A stretch of DNA of 64,000 nt from Sequoia sempervirens (GCA_007258455.2 VDFB02000003.1:41171986-41235985); one strand, 5' to 3'. Shown: positions 10,728 through 21,969, numbered from the stretch's first letter. The notes: a model not told the origin generated them from the sequence alone. Made by a program: numbers and translations.

Positions 10728-11931
10728 TGCTTTGAGTCGTAAAATCTAACATTTTCAGGAGTTTGGTATGCTTCCCTCTATGGGGGAACCTAATTCCTCT
10801 ACTTGATACCAATTTTCCCTCTCACCAATAATTTCAGCTCACCTTTGTCCTGCACTAAGTGGGGGCAAGGGGTTCGACAACCTTGTCCTCGTATGTCACT
10901 TGTCGTTTCCTCTTTTTACTAGTCATTAACCTTTCATGAATATCTAAGAGCAAGCTTGGGATGTGGACAACATGCCATAAGTTGGATCACATGTGACATA
11001 CTACCCCTCTTTCATGATGTAGCTTATTGGAAACATATGACTTGGCATAGGGATTTTCTAATAATCTCTGATGTCTCCTTCTACTTTAAAGCAATTTATC
11101 CCAGTACTGGTGTTCGCAACCACTTTAAAGTGGGGGCATACATCACCACTCACATTTCATTGTACGATTTCTTTCTTCTTGCGATGTGTCCTTTTCTTGG
11201 TGGAGTCATTAGGATTGATTCCCTACAAGAGTGTGATACTTATTTTGACACATCCTCTCTTGGATACATTAAGCATGATGCTCCCTAAGATGAGACCTTG
11301 TACAGACAAAAGAAAATCCCTTTGAACAATTCTTACACTATTCTGCATTAACAATGTCTATGGGTGTCAAGCATACAAAGTTTTGCTTACTTCATAGAGC
11401 TCGAAAAATCATTTTCCTTTGTGGCACCTTATTAAAGTTATTAGGAGGTATAAATTTAGTATGGTTGAGTGGGAAGCCCATTCAACGACATGAATTTCCA
11501 CATAGCCACCTATGTGCATACCAACTAGTGTATGTTTTATCTTTTGGGATTTCTCACCTTGCGGACAACCAGAAGTTCTGTGGCCCCAAAGTGAGTATAA
11601 TTTTGGAATTTCTCACCCAATGGACAACCAAGAGTTTTGTCGCCCTAGAGTGAGTATGCATCTTCTTGAACAAACAACCTAGATCTAATCCACAACTAGC
11701 TGGACAAACGGTCAAAGCTTGATCCACCTTTTTAGTTTCATATTTCTCTTCTTCCTAGTTCTTGCCATTGCATGATTATGTATCTTGATGGTTTGACTTA
11801 GGATCTTGGATCCTGGGGGCTTGCACAACCTCCTTTTATCTTTTTCATTCTTTGTCATATGCATTTGTACAGTCACATCTCTCTTGAATGTCTACTTTAG
11901 TGTGAGTTTGAAGCAAGTTCATCCTCTAACT
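10728..11931 (+). other. Element C 3' noncoding region
   Basis: No convincing gene. A direct duplication of about 57 bp lies at about 11549-11657, each half containing ATTTCTCACC, GGACAACCA and AGTGAGTAT. A second polypurine-like AGTGGGGGCAAGG occurs at about 10859. Short open stretches at 10956-11288 and 11354-11653 have no recognised similarity and no family support. Confidence 0.5.
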
Positions 11932-11946
11932 AAAGTGGGGGCTAAA
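11932..11946 (+). other. Element C polypurine tract
   Basis: AAAGTGGGGGCTAAA directly abuts the 3' LTR. This is the usual plus-strand priming site in LTR retrotransposons. Confidence 0.75.
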
Positions 11947-12520
11947 TATACCATAAAAAAGGAAACTTGCTTGACATGGGAATAATTCATGATAAATTGG
12001 ACTTAATGAGGCCTTGATTAAGGTGTTGTGAGGCACTTTATGCATCCAAACTAGGTCTTGGACCCTTGCAAATTGAATAACATGTTTTTATTGATGTTTT
12101 GTAAAGGTGTTGTAAAGTGTTGTAAAGGAATTTCACACATTTCTAGACTTAATAAACCCATTTCTCCCTAATTCAACATTATAAAATGTGTTTAATGACA
12201 TCCTCACACTAATCTAGAAATCTTGTAAAACAAACTTAATGTCAAACTAGTGTTGTAATGTGTCTTACACATTCACATTGGTTCTTGTGCCTTCCTAGGC
12301 TATGTGGACCTCATTTAAGTGTTATAAAGTGTATTTAATCACACCATCACATTGAATTCTATGTCCCAAAACCTAATTGACCTTCACATCATCACTAATA
12401 GGCCCCTATTAACCCAAATTGTGCATCCTGGGGCTTAAATTGATCAAATAACTGACATAGTCACCATTTAAACCTTATTTCTTAACTTCCTACCATCTTA
12501 GTTGTCAAAATGGCCCCTAT

Positions 12521-12554
12521 GGGACCCATTTGCCATGGGTGGTGAATGAGTCCC
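12521..12554 (+). repeat. Palindromic motif copy in element C 3' LTR
   Basis: GGGACCCATTTGCCA and TGGTGAATGAGTCCC form near-complementary arms. This single copy corresponds to the tandem pair at 6157-6232. Confidence 0.7.
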
Positions 12555-13178
12555 ATTTGGCCCAATTTTGACCTTTGAGTGGGAAAAATTAAAATTTAAG
12601 TTTATTATTTTCACATGTCAGCCTTAGGGATCCAATTTTTGGTCTAATAAGGTGAATTTCCTATAAAATCAACTTTATAAACTCTAAATAACATTCATTC
12701 TTCATTATTCATCCATCTCAAGTCAATCAAGCTAGGGCTTCATCATTTCAAGGCATTAAGATATCAATTTTTAGACATTCAAGGGAATATTCTTCATGTT
12801 TTGTTGCAGAAATTCAAGATCAAACATCATGGCAAGGTAATTAATCCCATTATTACATGTTTCATTCCATTCTTTCATCATTTTGGTTTAATTACCTAAA
12901 AGGGGTTTGACCAAGACAAACCCCCACACCCTAACATTCAACATTTCTCCTTTTCTTCTTGTGTGTTTATAGAATTAAGTATCTTGGAGGATTATAAATC
13001 ATTGAAGAATAAGTTGTAAAGTCATTCAAGTCATCTCTTCATTGCAAAAGATAAAACATCAACAAAAAGTGAATTTCAGGCCCAAATTTGATAGTTTCAG
13101 AACCAAACACCTAGAGAATCAGAAAGTGTAGATTGAAAGCTCTGGATTCCACCTTTGAATATTTAGAAATTCAAAAGT

Positions 13179-13326
13179 GGAATCATTCACCATGGGTGGC
13201 TAATGAGTCCCACTTCTAGGTCATTTTTGGGTTCTTTGCATTTTTAGATATCCTTTTGTTCGAAACGGGTTCTAAAACAGTTTTGTAGAACTAGGACTGA
13301 TTCACCTTGAATGGCGAATGAGTCCC
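13179..13326 (+). repeat. Two further palindromic motif copies in element C 3' LTR
   Basis: Copies at 13179-13211 (right arm TAATGAGTCCC) and 13294-13326 (right arm GCGAATGAGTCCC). Confidence 0.7.
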
Positions 13327-13692
13327 ACCAGCCCTAAAAATCAGCATCAACAACATTCCAAAATCTATTTCCAGTCTCCATCCATATTCCAGGTGCACAA
13401 TTTCAATTTCGTCAAGTTCTATTGGAATTCACATTCATTTCTAGGTGTTTTTGCATTACACAATGTGTTTTCAAAAAAGTTATTTTTCTTAGGTTTTACA
13501 TACTTAATCAATCAATATTATCAATTAGTTGCATCTAGATCATTGAATTTAGTCTAAAATTGATCATACATATCTTAGATTGAGTGAACTACTTAGATTT
13601 TAGGTGTGGGATCTATCTCTTTCCATTAGGTGAAAGACCCTAATTGACCAAAAGAGACTTTAGCATCCCTAACTCCTAAAATATATGGTATG

Positions 13693-13697
13693 CCTAT
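13693..13697 (+). other. Element C target-site duplication, right copy
   Basis: CCTAT, one transition from the left copy CCTGT at 5576-5580. Confidence 0.65.
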
Positions 13698-15660
13698 GAG
13701 TAGTGGTACTGGTATAACCTTCACCTTGTAGGATCTATCGATGGGTTTTAATAAGGAACCATCTCCTCTTTACATCCTTGCACAGATCAATAGGAACACT
13801 ATAGTAGGTGTTCTTGTTGACCCGACGTCTTAGGTGAACATTATAACTAAGGAGATTATGTTAATCAATTTCTTACACAAAGAGGGGTATGATGCACCTA
13901 TGAGCACTATTTTTACACATAACAAAATTTTCTTTCGCCCTCTTGGTAGTATTATTTTGTCAATCCTTGTCGATCCAAAATCCATGAATTTACTTTTGAC
14001 ATATCCCGGGGTCTAAACTCTTTAGAGTGAAGCTAGGTATCCCTTGGCTTGTAGCTATGAGTGTAGTTCCCTCAGTTGTGCACAAGTGTTTAAATTTTAT
14101 TCATGAGGGTTTTGTGCATGTGCTTCATGACACCAGTTACAAACCACATGTTGCTCATAGTAGTTATTCTTTAGATCACTTTTGGCCTACAACCATTGGT
14201 TCGCTTTCACCTAGGAACGACCTCTTGTACCAGACATATCAAAAGTACAAGAAAGGGTGCTTAATTTTTAGAGTGAGGTACCCTCCCTCACCTTATGTCA
14301 TTTCACATAGGGCTTGGTTAAAAGCTGACAATGATGCTGCTAAGGCCCAAAGAAGAGAAGAAGAAAAGCCCCCTCAGGGTCCCACATCTTCCTCTTCTAC
14401 TGTTCATCCTGATGCTTCCTCTTTCCTTGTTGTGGTACCATTAGATTATGTTCCACATTTGTGAGAGAATCATATGGTTCCCACTTGGCGAAAGCCCAAG
14501 TGTCCCATTCTCAAACTTCCTATTCTAGCCACAGAGCCTAGGTTCATTTGGTATGCCAGGAGAAAAGGTCCCCATAGGGAATCCTCTACGTCTCGGCCTC
14601 CATGGCCTCCCACTACTTCTACTCCCAAAGTAGTAAATGGGAAGAGGCCCACTACTAAGGTGCTAGAATTGACTCCCCCTGTTATTTCTCAATTTTCTCC
14701 TCATGCTTCCATTTAGGAGCCTATCCCTCCATTGGAAATAGTTGTGGTGGACACTCCCATGGTTGAGTAGGAGTCTTTAGCTCCTTTGCGACCTTCAGTC
14801 TCTAGCTTGAAGATTCACAGAAACTGCCTTGTGCATGATTGTAAGCATCGGTGAAAGGATCTTGCGCTTGAACATGCCACCTTGCAGAAGAAGGAAGAAG
14901 AGTCAACCACCCCTATCTCAAGGCCTTCTAATGCATCTTCCTCTCTCCTCCCCTTTGCTTTTGTTCAATCTAGTTTAGTCTCGCTTCCAAGTCCTGCTAT
15001 GAATACGAATGTGCCTGACCCCAAAAAGGTCTAGATGTTCATCACTCCTTTAGTGGAACTACCTTTGTTGATGTCCCTTCTAGACATCCCTTCTTTCCCA
15101 AAACCCATAGATATGTCAAACACTTTGGTAGTATCTGTTGTGGTTTCATCCTCCTCCTCCTCCACACCTCTTGCCTCATCTATGGGTAGTTCACATCTCC
15201 TGACAAAGCCGAAGGTAGAAGGAGGCCCCTCTAGCAATGGAGGGCATAAGAGGAGCCTGACTTCGAAGGGTGGTCATGCACTAGCTTGTTTTGTCCTAGT
15301 AAGAGAGCCATCCCTAGCTTTTGTTGAGTTCGTCACCACTTCTGAGTCACTGGGTGAGCCTAGTGGTGAATCTCGGGTGCAACCCTCTCCATTCATTGAG
15401 GTATGACATGGAACTCCAACAAAGTGTATATTTAACTCTTTGGATGAAGTTTTGGCCTTTTCAACAATCTTTGTGAAATCATTGACCATAGCTCCACAAG
15501 ATCCTAATGGAGGAGACCTCGCAAGGCCTTCTTCCTTAGCCCTTGTTGTGGGAGGGTCAAAAACTCCTCCCCTTAATATTCCACCATTTTAGGCTTGTCC
15601 TCCTTCCCCTTATAATGATCTAGATTGGGAAGTGGATGACCTCTTGGTTGATGAGTGTTA
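13698..15660 (+). pseudogene. Element B protease-like ORF with Ser/Pro-rich tail (continued from 5537)
   Basis: The frame continues from 5580 and reaches a retropepsin-like start, GVLVDPTS, with an in-frame TAG just after it and another earlier. Around 14017-14026 a frameshift moves to the frame that holds LGIPWL, HKCLNF and SLDHFWP, the C-terminal protease hallmarks. The same frame then runs to a final stop at about 15660 with scattered stops. This tail is rich in Ser, Pro, Thr and charged residues, with a Lys/Glu/Arg cluster near 14350 and a poly-Ser run near 15150, and it ends in an acidic stretch (LDWEVDDLL). The tail is not recognised. It resembles neither gag nor RT. The active-site Asp is followed by Pro rather than Ser or Thr, so activity would be doubtful even if the frame were intact. 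Confidence 0.65.
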
Positions 15661-16627
15661 GGGGGAGGCCTCTTCTTTATCTTTAGATTAGATGTGTGTG
15701 TTTTGTGATGTGCTCCCTTATGATTGTGTTATGTGTTCTTGGATGAACCTTATCACCCTTGTTGGTGCTTGGATACAGGAGTGATTTTGTGTCATGAAAC
15801 TTCTATTTGTATCATCATTATTCCATGTTTGTGATTGATTTTTGGAAAATTGGGGACAATGCAAAGTGTTGGGGGAATTTAGGCTTCCCTTCCATGTTGA
15901 CCCAATTTTTTATTTTTATTTTGTCTTCTCGTGCATTCTTCACATGGTCTGATATAGTAGGGGGTTGATAATAGTTCATTTATATACTATTACTATACTT
16001 ATATATATATATATATATGAGCAACTCTGACCCTGAAATATCATATCACCCCTATGCCCTATGTTTGTGTTCATTTATTTTTCCCTCTTTTCTTATATTT
16101 CTCTCTTATTTGCTTGATTTTTCCATCTCATGTGTGACAATGCCGCTTCTATGATACTTTTATTTTTAGAAAATGTATTCATGGCCAATGAATCTTTTCT
16201 CAAGAATCTTTGTAAAATTGTTCAAGAATCGTGTTCTCGACTTGGACCCCTAATGGAATGCATTTTGCTTATCATGGGTTCACAAAGAAAGAACTTGAGA
16301 ACCTTTTCCTTCGAGGTGGGAATGACTTTGACCTTCCCCTCGCAAGGGGGCAACCTCTTCCTTTTGAATTCCTTGATGAAATGAATATCTTTCAAAAGGA
16401 TTCCTTGATGATGAATCATTTTAAGAAGAAACGTTTCTTTTGCACTTTCGAACAACAAATCCCTTGATTGGAACCCTTCTTCACACCAGGACCCTTTGAC
16501 GGTCTGCATGACTGTCCACTTACTTGCCTGTATGGCCACTTTTGGACATGCTTTATCTGTGTGTAAACATGTCACTTTGCAAGTGCGCTTATAAAGCCAC
16601 TTTCTGGCTTTGCAGAGTCTCCTTCTT
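15661..16627 (+). other. Element B 3' noncoding region with TA microsatellite
   Basis: There is no gene support. A pure (TA) run of about 20 bp lies near 16000-16019. A short open stretch at 16130-16384 has no recognised domain. Confidence 0.5.
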
Positions 16628-17281
16628 TGGGTTTCCTCCATGTGAGATATCTTGGGGGACACCTCCTTGTAGGTCTGTGGGCCTGTAAGGTGCTTACACC
16701 TTTGAGCTTCCTCCATATGAGAGATCTTGGGGGTCACTCCCTTGTAGCTCTGTAGGTCTGTAAGGCACTTTTTTGGGTTTCCTTCATGTGAGAGATCTTA
16801 GAGGACACCTTCCTTGCAGGTCTATAGGTCTATAAGGCATTTTTTCTGGGTTTCCTTCATGTGAGATATCTTGGAGGACACCTTCCTTGCAAGTTTGCAA
16901 GTCTATAAGGAACTTTTCTGGGTTTCCTTCATGCGAGAGATCTTGGAGGACACCTTCCTTGCAGGTCTATGGGCCTGTAAGGTGCTTTTCTAGGTTTCCT
17001 TCATGTGAGAGATCTTGGAGGACACCTTCCTTGTAGTTTTGTAGGTCTGTAAGGTGCTTTTTCTGTGTTTCCTTCATGTGAGAGATCTTGGAGGACACCT
17101 TCCTTGTAGGTCCATGGGCCTGTGAGGTGCTTACATTTGGGTTTCCTTCATGTGACAGATCTTGGAGGACACCTTCCTTGCAAGTTTGCAGGCTTATAAG
17201 GTGCTTTCTCAGGGATTCCTTCATGTGAGATATCTTGGGGGTTGCCTCCTTATAGGTTTGTGGGCTTGTAAGACACTTTCA
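16628..17281 (+). repeat. Tandem array, 73-bp unit, nine copies
   Basis: The anchor TGTGAGAGATCTTGGAGGAC (variants TGTGAGATAT, TGCGAGAGA) recurs at 16641, 16715, 16787, 16860, 16932, 17004, 17077, 17150 and 17224, so spacing is 72-74 bp. Each unit also has GGGTTTCCTTCA, CACCTTCCTTG and a GTAAGGTGCTTT box. The unit is not a multiple of three, and reverse-strand open stretches over it only echo the repeat. It lies between the ORF and the 3' LTR of element B. Confidence 0.95.
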
Positions 17282-17462
17282 TTCTACAACTTCATATTTC
17301 TACGAGGCTATGGAGTCCTTTGCCTTCCTTGCGCTTTTGAGCTTTCCAAATTGTGATCTACTTCCTTGATAGTTTAGGTATACATTTCTAAACCTACTAA
17401 CTCTTCAATCTACTTTACCAAAGAACTCATCAGTATTCATGCTCGCTCAAGTGGGGGAAAAA
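17282..17462 (+). other. Element B 3' end and polypurine tract
   Basis: About 165 bp of unremarkable sequence, then AGTGGGGGAAAAA at about 17450-17462 directly before the LTR. Confidence 0.7.
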
Positions 17463-18724
17463 TCTATAGGAGCGGATTTGCACCCCTTACGCAAATTCCC
17501 CTTTCGTACATCCTTACCTTAGAAAACCAAGTCCAAAGTTGAAATTCCACATCAGCTAGCTATTTTCCTTCCACTTAGTGTCTATCTATTGTGTTAGTTG
17601 AAGAATATTTTTTGGGGATGCCTGTGTAGCATGCTTACGTCCCTAATGGATTCACACATCTGAAGTTGGTAAACATTACATTTCCTATTGGGAATGGTTT
17701 GCAATGTACCTCTTCAACCAACCGACCCAAAAATGACTTATTCTTACCTCTTCTCCTTCAAATTCATCAATTCTCATTCCATTTCATCTCTTCACAAGTT
17801 ATTGCATTCTAGACACACATTCTCAAACATTTTCTAACATTCTCTCCATTCTCAAGCAACACTTCAACACTCCATTGCAATAACAATACTATGTCAACTC
17901 CACAAAGCAAGCGTAAAGAAAGCCATTGCAGTGTGGGATTGAGGTTTTGTGAGACCTCCCTTCATCACGGTCGAGGCTATGGTGATTTTTTAAACCTTCT
18001 TTCTCCCCCATTGGCTAGTGAGCTCTTGGTGGAGGTGGTAATGTTTTCTCCTCTCCTTTGTGATTTGGTTGAGTAGATCTTTACTATTTTGTAGTGCTTA
18101 TTCCAATCTCTACTTTCTTTACTTCTTTACAATATATTTCTCTCTTGTTGCTATTTGGTTGTCCATGGAGGTGGAAACACCAAAATGGGGGTCTGACTGA
18201 GGCAGACCCCTACACAACCCTAACAATTTTCCCCTCTTTCTTGTGTGTAGGTGGACGCGCTTTTGGAGCTAGCTAGCGAACTACCACCTTGGTGAGATTA
18301 TCTTTGTCATTTTAGCTCTTATCTATTTGCTTTGTCACATCCATTTGTATTTCTCATACCTCATATTTTTTTTTTGCTCATTTAGGAGTCATTCACTAGG
18401 TTGTTAGCTTGTTTTCTGGTGGTTCATATCGTATTCTCTGTCCTTTGGTCATACGGACACTAGCACACTTGAGAGATGCCAATGCATCGCGTTGTCATCC
18501 TTGGGCAGAGAGCTACTTGAGGTACAACATTGAATTTGAAAATTGGCTCGCTTAGCCTAAGTTTTGGTTTCAAATCTACAGAGTGATCGAAGGACATTAT
18601 AGTCCTTATCATTCTCATCCCTTATTTCAAAGCACCTTTTTAGAGTGAGGTAAGTTAGGGAAGCCTTCTAATCTTGGATCTCCATGACCTAGGGCCTTGA
18701 TGTGGTTGGTCCCCCTCTCTTAAA
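17463..18724 (+). repeat. Element B 3' LTR
   Basis: About 1262 bp aligning with 3996-5294. The first dinucleotide is TC instead of TG, and the expected terminal CA is AA, both single changes. Confidence 0.88.
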
Positions 18725-19175
18725 AAAACACCAACACCTTCATCATTCACTTTATGACCATTTGGCATCCTACTACCCCAATTTAACAACTAGACCTTGT
18801 GACACCCATCATACAACCAAACCTCACATGAATTGAAGGTGAAAAATTAGACATCATTAGTAGCTTGAGAAATTTTGTGTTTGAGAAAAAGGAAACACCA
18901 ACTTAGTGGAGAAACACAGCTAATATCCTAGACAAAGAGAAACAAAAAAGATGATCTTGTGGTCAGAAGGCTAGTATTACCACCTCCCACGTGGCAATAG
19001 AAAATCTTGGCTCACAGAAAACACTTTTAAAATAGAAAATACCAAAAAAATAACTACATATCCTTAAACAAAAAACCCAAAACAAAGTATTTTTTATTCC
19101 ATAGTTAGAAATCACAACTTCCACAAAATCTTGGCACTTGTTTATGAAAACCACATGATCTCAATATAGAAAAAT
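18725..19175 (+). other. Element A leader, distal part, before gag
   Basis: AC-rich noncoding sequence between the end of element B and the ATG of A's gag. No RNA gene or repeat is seen. Confidence 0.5.
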
Positions 19176-19884
19176 ATGGAAGCAAACAAAAGTAGTGCTA
19201 GCATGCCCCTAGTGAACACTATAAATGACGAAATTGATCCATGGGGGTATAGAACAAGTGACCTTATAACTCCTCAAAAGGAACCAAACTAAACACCAAG
19301 TGAGGAGGAAGTAATATGTAGACAACATGAAATGATGGAGAGGTCAAACCAAAATCCCAAGGACATGGTCATAGAAGAGGTGGATAGCGAGGAAGAAATA
19401 GATGAGGAAGAATTCTTTCAACACTCCAACAATCCCAATGTATTTAAACTAATGGAAAAATTGCTAAGAAAGGATTCAAATGCCTACTTCTTCAAATTAG
19501 CACAAAGTGGTGCTAAACTACCTATAGACTTTAATGTGGAAGGTCTTAAATTCCTCACCTCATTCCCTTAGGAGATAAATCAGTTTTGAGAAAGATACCC
19601 AAACCAATGGAGATTCTAAACATGCCACCAATCTTCTCACAAAGAAATGATCAACATAAAAAAAACCAATGGACAACACTTTGTTTAGGAGACCATCCCA
19701 AATCGAGCAAGAAGTAATGGCCCAACATTATCAAGGAGGTCTAACTCAATATGCGCCACAATACAACATTCAAAACATGGGAAACTTTCCAACAATGGAA
19801 CAACAAGGTAATATCCCACCACAAGGACAATATATACCAAAAAATGCATCATATATTGATCCTTCAACCAACATACCAAACCAA

Positions 19885-20336
19885 CAAGGTGTACCACCAA
19901 CGCACAACCAAGGTACCCTTCAACAAAACAATTTGTCCCAACAACAAGGTGTTCCAAAAATGCACTACCAGGGTACCCTTCAACAAAATAATTTTTCCCA
20001 ACAATAAGGTGTACCACCAATGCACTACTAGGGTACCCTTCAACAAAATAATTCATCCCAACAACAAGGTGTACCACCAACACACTACTAGGGTAAACTT
20101 TAAAACAATTTATCCCAACAACAAGATGTACCACCAATGCACTACTAGGGTAACCTTCAAAACAATTCATCCCAACAACAAGGTGTACCACCAATGCACT
20201 ACCAAGGTGCCCTTCAATACAATTCATCCCAACAAAAAGGTGTACCACCAACACACTACTAGGTTACCCTTCAACAAAATCAACCACAACAGGGTGTACC
20301 ACTAACGCACTATCAAGGTACCCCTCTTCAACAAAT
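19885..20336 (+). repeat. In-frame gag repeat: eight units of 54-60 bp
   Basis: Units start at 19885, 19945, 20005, 20065, 20122, 20179, 20236 and 20290, with spacings of 60, 60, 60, 57, 57, 57 and 54, all multiples of three. The intact peptide unit reads QGVPPTHNQGTLQQNNLSQQ. In four units the codon after CACTAC is TAG where others have CAG or CAA. Confidence 0.92.
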
Positions 20337-20498
20337 CAACAAAGACTTAATCCTCCTTGCAATCAATAAGGACTTAATCCTCCTTTCACACAACAATGAC
20401 TTAACCCTCCTTACAATCAACAAGGACTTAACCCTCCTTGCAATCAACAAGGACTTAATTGTCTTTCCATGCAACAAGGACTTAACCCTCCTTCCACC
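20337..20498 (+). repeat. In-frame gag repeat: six units of 27 bp
   Basis: Units start at 20337, 20364, 20391, 20418, 20445 and 20472. Each encodes a nonapeptide like QQGLNPPCN. The frame differs by one base from the preceding array, consistent with a single-base deletion near 20330. Confidence 0.9.
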
Positions 20499-21969
20499 CA
20501 ACATGGTTACCAAGGTCCTATACCTCCACCATACCCAACTTATGACCAAATGAACATTATGGGAAAACAAGGCTACTACACACAAGATACCCAAACAAAT
20601 GTACCAAACACAAAGGTAGGCATGCAACTACAAGCCTTAAATCAAAGGATATTAGACATCCAAATTGGAAAACCAAATAAAACCTAAACTCTACAGGATA
20701 TATCTTTGTTCCCTTTTGATCGCTCTATTACTATGCTCCCCTTCCCTAAAAATTTTGAAATACAAAAATTTGGCAAGTACAAGGTAAAAGGAAATCTAGT
20801 AGAACATGTACGAAATTTCTCAGTAACTTGCATGACCTAATGAGACTTTTTCCATGTAGTCTTGTGGTCATGCTATGGAATGGTTCTCCCATATACCACT
20901 AGGTATTAAGACTTTTGATGAGTTGACTACCAATTTTGTGAACCACTTCTCATTCAACATAGAACAAGATGTCACCATCACTGACCTCTACAAGATTAAA
21001 CAAACCCAAGGGGAATCCTTTACATCCTACCTACAAAGATGGAGACATAAAGCTAGTAGGTGCAAGCAACCTATTCCCAATAAAGAACTAGTGGATATCT
21101 TTGTTTCAAATGTCCAAGAGGAAATCTATTACCAACTTAGCATGGTGTCCCCCAATAACATTGAAGAGACTATTGAAAAGGGACTACACATTGTAAGATC
21201 TCTCATAGAAAGGGGAGTTATTACATTAAACAACTCCAAATATAACCCTTCTAGTTCGAATGACAAACCCAAGATTTGGGCCAAGAACAAAAATGTTACA
21301 AATGATGGAGTAGTCGATGATAGAGCTGTATGGAACGTGCAAAATCCCAATGGACCGCAAAACAAATCCCAAGTTGCACAAAAAAGCTACACTCCTAAAA
21401 ATGTACAAAATAATCAACCAACTATCCCCAAAATAATCAATCGAATAACCAATAGACAAGTCAAGGAGGAAAAAAGACAATATAACCAACCAAGGAGGAA
21501 ATTTACTACATTAGGAGAAACACTTGAGACAGTCATGCACAAATTAGTTCAACAAAACCTCATCAAAGTCAACGAGCGCACAAATGACAAAGAGCCAAGT
21601 TCAAAACACCATGGTACAACTAAAAAGACTTATGTGAGTTCCACAAGATCAAGGGACATACAATGAATAACTGCATGAGACTTAAACAATAGTGCAAGAC
21701 TTAATCAACAAGGGAGAAGTTGATATAGAACATTGTCCTAGAAAAAAATAACTCCAAATCTACACAAATCCAATTCCTAACTATGCTAAGAAAAATGGAA
21801 ATGGGAAGGAACAAGACCATCACAACACCGACTACACCTATGGTGACACTATCCTAGGCACCCTCTCTCAAGTAGATAACACTAGAGCCAATGTGCTAAC
21901 TATAAGATGCATGGACTTTGAATGCAATGTAACTACTTGCTGAGGGAAAGTCACAATACAAGGAGCCCC

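Larger units (their letters stand above)
5581..13692 (+). mobile_element. Element C: non-autonomous gypsy-like LTR retrotransposon
   Basis: LTRs of 1801 bp (5581-7381) and about 1746 bp (11947-13692) flank a 4.6-kb interior. The left LTR shows a perfect short terminal inverted pair, TGTACCAT and ATGGTACA. The interior has a TGG primer site, an acidic low-complexity reading frame, a retropepsin-like region, a G-patch-like domain and a polypurine tract (AAAGTGGGGGCTAAA) before the right LTR. No RT, RNase H or integrase is visible. It therefore needed enzymes from another element. It lies inside element B with a 5-bp target duplication. Confidence 0.9.
11947..13692 (+). repeat. Element C 3' LTR
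   Basis: Begins TATACCAT (TG mutated to TA) and ends TATGGTATG, against TATGGTACA in the left copy. It carries three palindromes (12521-12554, 13179-13211, 13294-13326) and a TATA box at 12662. Confidence 0.9.
3996..18724 (+). mobile_element. Element B: non-autonomous gypsy-like LTR retrotransposon carrying element C
   Basis: Two long direct repeats, 3996-5294 and 17463-18724, bound this element. The left copy begins TGTATAGG and ends TTACA. A purine tract (AGTGGGGGAAAAA) immediately precedes the right copy, fixing the plus orientation. With element C (5581-13692) removed, the internal region is about 4 kb and holds a short leader, one long degraded ORF with a retropepsin-like start, and a 73-bp tandem array. 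No RT, RNase H or integrase is visible. Target duplication is unclear because both flanks are A-rich (CAAAA left, AAAAC right). Confidence 0.88.
19176..21663 (+). pseudogene. Element A gag
   Basis: Gag forms the virus-like particle that holds retrotransposon RNA. The start at 19176 (MEANKSS) is the first ATG of the frame that contains the acidic stretch EEVDSEEEIDEEEFF. A Gln/Asn-rich section with two sets of peptide repeats follows (next two entries). The conserved gypsy gag core runs from about 20700, with LPFPKNFEIQKFGKY, then after a small deletion and frame change MEWFSHIPLGIKTF, LYKIKQTQGESFTSYLQRW and the basic C-terminal part to 21663. A linker to about 22000 (QDLINKGEVDIEH) continues in another frame. 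Many stops are TAG or TAA where sister repeats keep CAG or CAA. It is non-functional. Confidence 0.85.

Noticed and set aside
10956..11653. Two open stretches of about 100 codons as element C genes
   Set aside because: No recognised motif, no codon-like conservation to compare with, and they overlap a noncoding 57-bp duplication.
16222..17224. Reverse-strand open stretches with repeated SHEGN and KISHMEETQ phrases
   Set aside because: They are translations of the 73-bp array. The unit is not a multiple of three and no start or family support exists.
3991..18729. AAAA target-site duplication of element B
   Set aside because: Both flanks are A-rich (CAAAA and AAAAC) and cannot be told apart from chance.
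19685..20254. Reverse-strand open stretch with repeated VVHLVVGMNCF, looking like a membrane protein
   Set aside because: It is the antisense of the in-frame gag repeats of element A.
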